From [Mycobacterium] zoologicum (GTDB lineage: Bacteria; Actinomycetota; Actinomycetes; Mycobacteriales; Mycobacteriaceae): DNA of 64,000 bases. The position numbers and the translations under genes were made by a program. The notes under the pieces were generated by a model that was not told the DNA's origin, made no database searches, and saw only the letters and a program-made list of their open reading frames with translations. Positions 61,245-64,000 of this stretch are shown one piece after another (the first letter of the stretch is position 1; each line of letters starts with the position of its first letter). The stretch lies in assembly GCF_020172665.1 (NCBI RefSeq), contig NZ_CP083985.1:876502-940501 (forward strand), written 5' to 3'.

Positions 61245-61583
61245 ATGCCGCGCAGCAACGCCGACCGGCCACCGGTGGCCTACGTGGCCTCGGGGGCGTG
61301 GCCGGATGCCGAATTGGTCGCCGATGCCCCGGCGTCGGCGTTCGCCGCGCAGGGCCTCGCGCGTGCGCTGCGCGCGGCGATGGCCGAGGCCGCGACGGGT
61401 CAGCGCGCGCTGGCCACCACCAGCGGGGTCGCCCATACCACGATTGGGCGCATCCTGGCCGGCACGGTGCTGTGCGATATCGGTTCGCTGGCCCGGCTGG
61501 AAGACGCCCTGGGCCGGACGATCTGGCCCGAGCATGGCCGCACTCCGAACCGCCGCAGCGTGACCCGGCGTGCTACCGCCTAA
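61245..61583 (+). CDS. XRE-type helix-turn-helix protein
   Basis: A 112-residue protein with a central helix-turn-helix: GLARALRAAMAEAATGQRAL, then ATTSGVAHTTIGRILAGTVL, then CDIGSLARLEDALGRTIWPE. The basic tail is TPNRRSVTRRATA. It is divergent from the recombinase-like/transposase-like pair, with 128 bases between the starts, and is therefore a candidate regulator of that module. Confidence 0.65.
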   Translation: MPRSNADRPPVAYVASGAWPDAELVADAPASAFAAQGLARALRAAMAEAATGQRALATTSGVAHTTIGRILAGTVLCDIGSLARLEDALGRTIWPEHGRTPNRRSVTRRATA

Positions 61584-61634
61584 CCCACCGATGCCGTCCG
61601 TCACATGAGGCAGGTTACATTCCTGTGATTTGAT

Positions 61635-61722
61635 TGCGCCCGTAGCGCAACGGCGTGTTGCGCTTGACTCGTGTTCCATGTTCCAGAACACTGGGGCTCG
61701 CGCGCGCACGCGCGCGCGTCAG
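61635..61722. promoter_or_regulatory. Composite regulatory region before the second HTH gene
   Basis: In order: TTGCG-N7-CGCAA and GCGCAAC-N3-GTTGCGC-like palindromes (about 61635-61663), a TTGACT -35 (61664-61669), an inverted repeat GTGTTC-N9-GAACAC (61671-61691) over the -10 region, and an alternating CG/CA tract GCGCGCGCACGCGCGCGCG (about 61697-61717) able to adopt Z-DNA. The arrangement suggests operator control of the downstream HTH gene. Confidence 0.5.
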
Positions 61723-61748
61723 CGTAGCCGGGAAGTGGGTGCCAAGCC

Positions 61749-62354
61749 ATGGTGAAGACTCCGAGGTCGTTGATCGACCTGATTGATGTTGCAGTGAAGC
61801 GGCACGGTGGCGCGTCGGGACGCCGGCTGGCGGAGCTGGCGCAGAGCGCCGGTCACGATATCTCGCACGCGACCCTCAACCGGCTACGGCAGGGTACCTA
61901 CGCGACCCGGCCCTCGGATGCGTCGATCCGGGCGATCGCTTATCTGGCCGATGTCTCGGAGAACACCGCATTCGCGGCGGCGGGAGTGAGCGCCCCCTCG
62001 GATGTTGCGTATCAGCCGCCGCGGGAAGCCCAGCGGATGAGCACCCGGCAGCGCAAGGCGCTCGATGAGTTGATCCGCGCCTTCACCGCCGGCGAGGCCC
62101 CGGCCGCCGCCGGGGCGGATTTCGGCCGGTTGCTGGCCGCGCGGGAAAACCTGCAGGCCGCGCTGGCCGACACCGGCCAGCCAGCGGCGGCCGAGCGGCT
62201 CGCCGAGGCGGCGCGCGACGCGGTGGCACGCATCGACGAGGTCATCGATGCGCTGTTCGCCGCGTCGACCGACCAGGACGCACCCGATGGCGCACCATGG
62301 TCACAGTTGACCGTAGGACAGGGGGACGGCGGACCAGCGCACGCAGTCAGGTAG
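61749..62354 (+). CDS. HTH regulator with helical C-terminal domain
   Basis: A 201-residue protein. The N-terminal 80 residues are an HTH of the kind found in mycobacterial plasmid or phage repressor-like proteins: SLIDLIDVAVKRHGGASGRR, then HDISHATLNRLRQGTYATRP, then AIAYLADVSENTAFAAAGVS. The C-terminal part (residues 95-180) is an Ala-rich coiled-coil-like region (LLAARENLQAALADTGQPAA). GTG 61752 is an alternative start. It likely controls the two-gene operon that begins 39 bases downstream. Confidence 0.6.
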   Translation: MVKTPRSLIDLIDVAVKRHGGASGRRLAELAQSAGHDISHATLNRLRQGTYATRPSDASIRAIAYLADVSENTAFAAAGVSAPSDVAYQPPREAQRMSTRQRKALDELIRAFTAGEAPAAAGADFGRLLAARENLQAALADTGQPAAAERLAEAARDAVARIDEVIDALFAASTDQDAPDGAPWSQLTVGQGDGGPAHAVR

Positions 62355-62393
62355 AGCCACTCGCGCACGGCGGTCGGCAGAAGGGGCGGTGTT

Positions 62394-62942
62394 GTGATTC
62401 CGGAGTTGGACCCAACGCACGGGTTGTTGCCCCCCGGCCGATATCGTGCAACCCGGATCGAGGTGCGTCAGCGCTTCGTCGACGGGCGTGGCGCTCATCG
62501 ACAGAGGCTGTGGCAGGATTGGGAGTCTGCGACGAACCTGCTGCGCCGACACGTGCACGTCAACGCCGCGTGGCTTTACGGGCAATTCCTTTCCGACGAT
62601 CCCGAACCACAGGTGGTGTCCTGTGCGTACTGGGCCGAGGACCTTGAGCTGGCCAAGGCGCACCTGAACCCCACCAGCGTCCACACGCTGGCAGCCTTTG
62701 CCCAACGGGGTAAGGTCCGCCGCATTGTCGGAGTGCAGGTGGACACTCAACTCCTCGCCTGGCACTGCCAGCCCGACCCGAACACCGAGGACCGCTATCT
62801 GACCCCGTACCTTGAACGCCGCGGGCAGGTGGATGATTACCTGCAGCGAATACGATGCGGCACACGCGGTTCGATCCCGGCGCGGGACGACGCCTTGCCG
62901 CGCCGCGGCTATGTGGAGGTGATCGTCGATGACTACCAGTGA
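62394..62942 (+). CDS. DUF6932-like (degenerate nucleotidyltransferase-type) protein
   Basis: A GTG-started protein of 182 residues. The N-terminus (THGLLPPGRYRATRIEVRQR) has the LPPGxxxAT-ExxxRF signature of DUF6932 proteins, which are nucleotidyltransferase-like. The position of the usual GSF...DxD motif reads LYGQFLSDDPEPQVVSCAYW, where the expected metal-binding acids are not aligned, so activity is doubtful. The end overlaps the next gene by 14 bases. The DUF assignment is by eye and tentative. Confidence 0.5.
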   Translation: MIPELDPTHGLLPPGRYRATRIEVRQRFVDGRGAHRQRLWQDWESATNLLRRHVHVNAAWLYGQFLSDDPEPQVVSCAYWAEDLELAKAHLNPTSVHTLAAFAQRGKVRRIVGVQVDTQLLAWHCQPDPNTEDRYLTPYLERRGQVDDYLQRIRCGTRGSIPARDDALPRRGYVEVIVDDYQ

Positions 62943-63927
62943 CAGCGACGAACAGCTGGACCGGATGCAGGCCGCGATCCTGGCCGCGATGGCCGGCGAC
63001 GACTCACCGACTTGGACCACGCCTGACGACCTGTCCCGGATCAGCATCGAGGCCCTGATCGACGACGACGACGGCCTGGGCCGCACCCGCGCTTCGCGGG
63101 GCAACATCCGCATCACCGGCGAAGGGGTGACCGGTGCGTCGGCACGGGTGTCGGAGGTGGCGCGGGTCATGACCGGATTTCAGCGGCTGGCCACCGCGGT
63201 CGGCGCCGCCCAGCAAGGGGACAAATCATTGGGGCGCCAACCCAACGCCGACGTGCGCCACCGCACCGATCTGCTGCTGAAGGCCTCACCCGGCCCGGGT
63301 TCGATCGTGCTGACGATCATGCCGGCAACCTCGCCGATCACCGAAACCGGACACGGGGACGGCAAGGTCGGCATGTTCGCCGAACTCGAAACCACCGACC
63401 AGCTGCTCGACACCGCGATCGGGGCGGCCATCGACGTATTCACCGCCGGCAATGACATTGGCCCTAGCCCGGCGAACTCGGTGTTCGTGCGAGAACTCGG
63501 CGAGATGGGGCCCCGTACCGCCTCCGCGGTGCGCGATTTGTCCAAGACGCTGGACCGCGCCGGATTCGACATCGAAATCGACTGGCAACAACCCGAACGC
63601 ACCACCCGCAGGGTCACCGTATCCGCCGCCGCGGCCGCCTACATCGCGACCACCGTCGAAAACGCCAACCTCGATGAGCAGTACGTCGAGGTCATCGGCG
63701 AATACCTCACCGTCAGCGCCGTATCATCCTGGCTGATCCAACAAGACGACGGCGACACCGTCACCGTCAAACTCGGCCGGATCGGCGGACACGAAACCCG
63801 CGGACTCGCCGTCGGCGACAGGGTACGCATCGACGCGATTATGAAGATCGAAACCACGCCAGGCGGCGCGGTCAAAACCACGTACACCGCCCAAGCCGTC
63901 CACCGCCTCGGGGACGAGCAGTCCTAG
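62929..63927 (+). CDS. Unrecognised 332-residue partner of the DUF6932-like protein
   Basis: I do not recognise this protein. The N-terminus is acidic (SDSDEQLDRMQAAILAAMAG). The middle contains VMTGFQRLATAVGAAQQGDK, an SIVLTIMPATSPI strand, and a helical region (TASAVRDLSKTLDRAGFDIE). The C-terminal 110 residues look like paired beta domains (YVEVIGEYLTVSAVSSWLIQ, then GLAVGDRVRIDAIMKIETTP), possibly OB- or SH3-like. It overlaps the upstream gene by 14 bases, so the two products are probably made together and may form a complex. Confidence 0.55.
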   Translation: MTTSDSDEQLDRMQAAILAAMAGDDSPTWTTPDDLSRISIEALIDDDDGLGRTRASRGNIRITGEGVTGASARVSEVARVMTGFQRLATAVGAAQQGDKSLGRQPNADVRHRTDLLLKASPGPGSIVLTIMPATSPITETGHGDGKVGMFAELETTDQLLDTAIGAAIDVFTAGNDIGPSPANSVFVRELGEMGPRTASAVRDLSKTLDRAGFDIEIDWQQPERTTRRVTVSAAAAAYIATTVENANLDEQYVEVIGEYLTVSAVSSWLIQQDDGDTVTVKLGRIGGHETRGLAVGDRVRIDAIMKIETTPGGAVKTTYTAQAVHRLGDEQS

Positions 63928-64000
63928 CGCCCTCGTTGAGATGTACTGCGCGGCCTACTGATCAGGGCGTCCGTCGTGGCGGTGGCCGCCGCGCGTTGTC

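Overview
The window is high-GC actinobacterial DNA from a mycobacterium. The gene order follows the Mycobacterium tuberculosis interval Rv0856 to Rv0910 almost throughout: fadA-fadB, XPB helicase, moaC-mog-moaE, rpfA, moaD-moaA, cspB, sepH, serC, fprB, citA, gltA, arfABC, prrAB, accD3, echA6, ctpE. Several Mtb genes are absent (Rv0870c, Rv0872c-0873, Rv0880, Rv0887c-0888, Rv0890c-0895, Rv0907, Rv0909). Genes for pdxH, an MFS exporter, a heterodimeric ABC exporter and an FKBP are present instead, so this is a non-tuberculous species. Leaderless starts, GTG starts and TANNNT -10 boxes fit a mycobacterium.

Layout. 1-1.4 kb: accessory debris, with a large hairpin, a truncated AlbA_2/Schlafen-type gene and the remnants of a small operon. 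1.4-5.5 kb: an inactive trypsin-like secreted protein, two DUF732 secreted proteins, two SRPBCC proteins, an aminotransferase and DUF2628. 5.6-9.3 kb: the fadA-fadB beta-oxidation pair. 9.3-14.6 kb: methyltransferase, PNPOx-like protein, XPB helicase and its helicase-associated/WYL-like partner. 14.6-18.8 kb: molybdopterin genes on both sides of rpfA, which carries a c-di-AMP riboswitch, a CRP-type site and a 56-bp tandem duplication upstream. 19-28 kb: cspB, a xi-class GST-like enzyme, an MFS transporter, DUF3027, SRPBCC, SpoU methyltransferase, sepH and serC. 28-35.9 kb: a diiron oxygenase, fprB, two citrate synthases, pdxH, an MFS exporter and an FKBP. 35.9-40 kb: a BON-like lipoprotein, arfABC and prrAB. 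40-50 kb: a heterodimeric ABC exporter, accD3, echA6, an MBL-fold hydrolase, ctpE and an Rv0910-like protein. 50-57.5 kb: an F420-type oxidoreductase, a cyclotransferase/poly-gamma-glutamate hydrolase fusion, two DUF1214-type exported proteins and a secreted phosphoesterase.

57.5-64 kb is accessory. It holds an XRE/nucleotidyltransferase toxin-antitoxin-like pair with a leaderless promoter-operator, tRNA-Arg(CCT), and a two-gene module of a tyrosine-recombinase-like protein with no recognisable catalytic residues plus a DDE-type transposase-like protein. Next come two HTH proteins and an unrecognised two-gene operon (a DUF6932-like protein plus a 332-residue partner). This end is the best candidate for an undescribed system.

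Two families of small dispersed repeats stand out. One is a 53-bp hairpin with 17-18 bp arms at two convergent gene ends, where the arm supplies stop codons. The other is a roughly 50-bp hairpin element, duplicated beside moaD and present in frame inside accD3.
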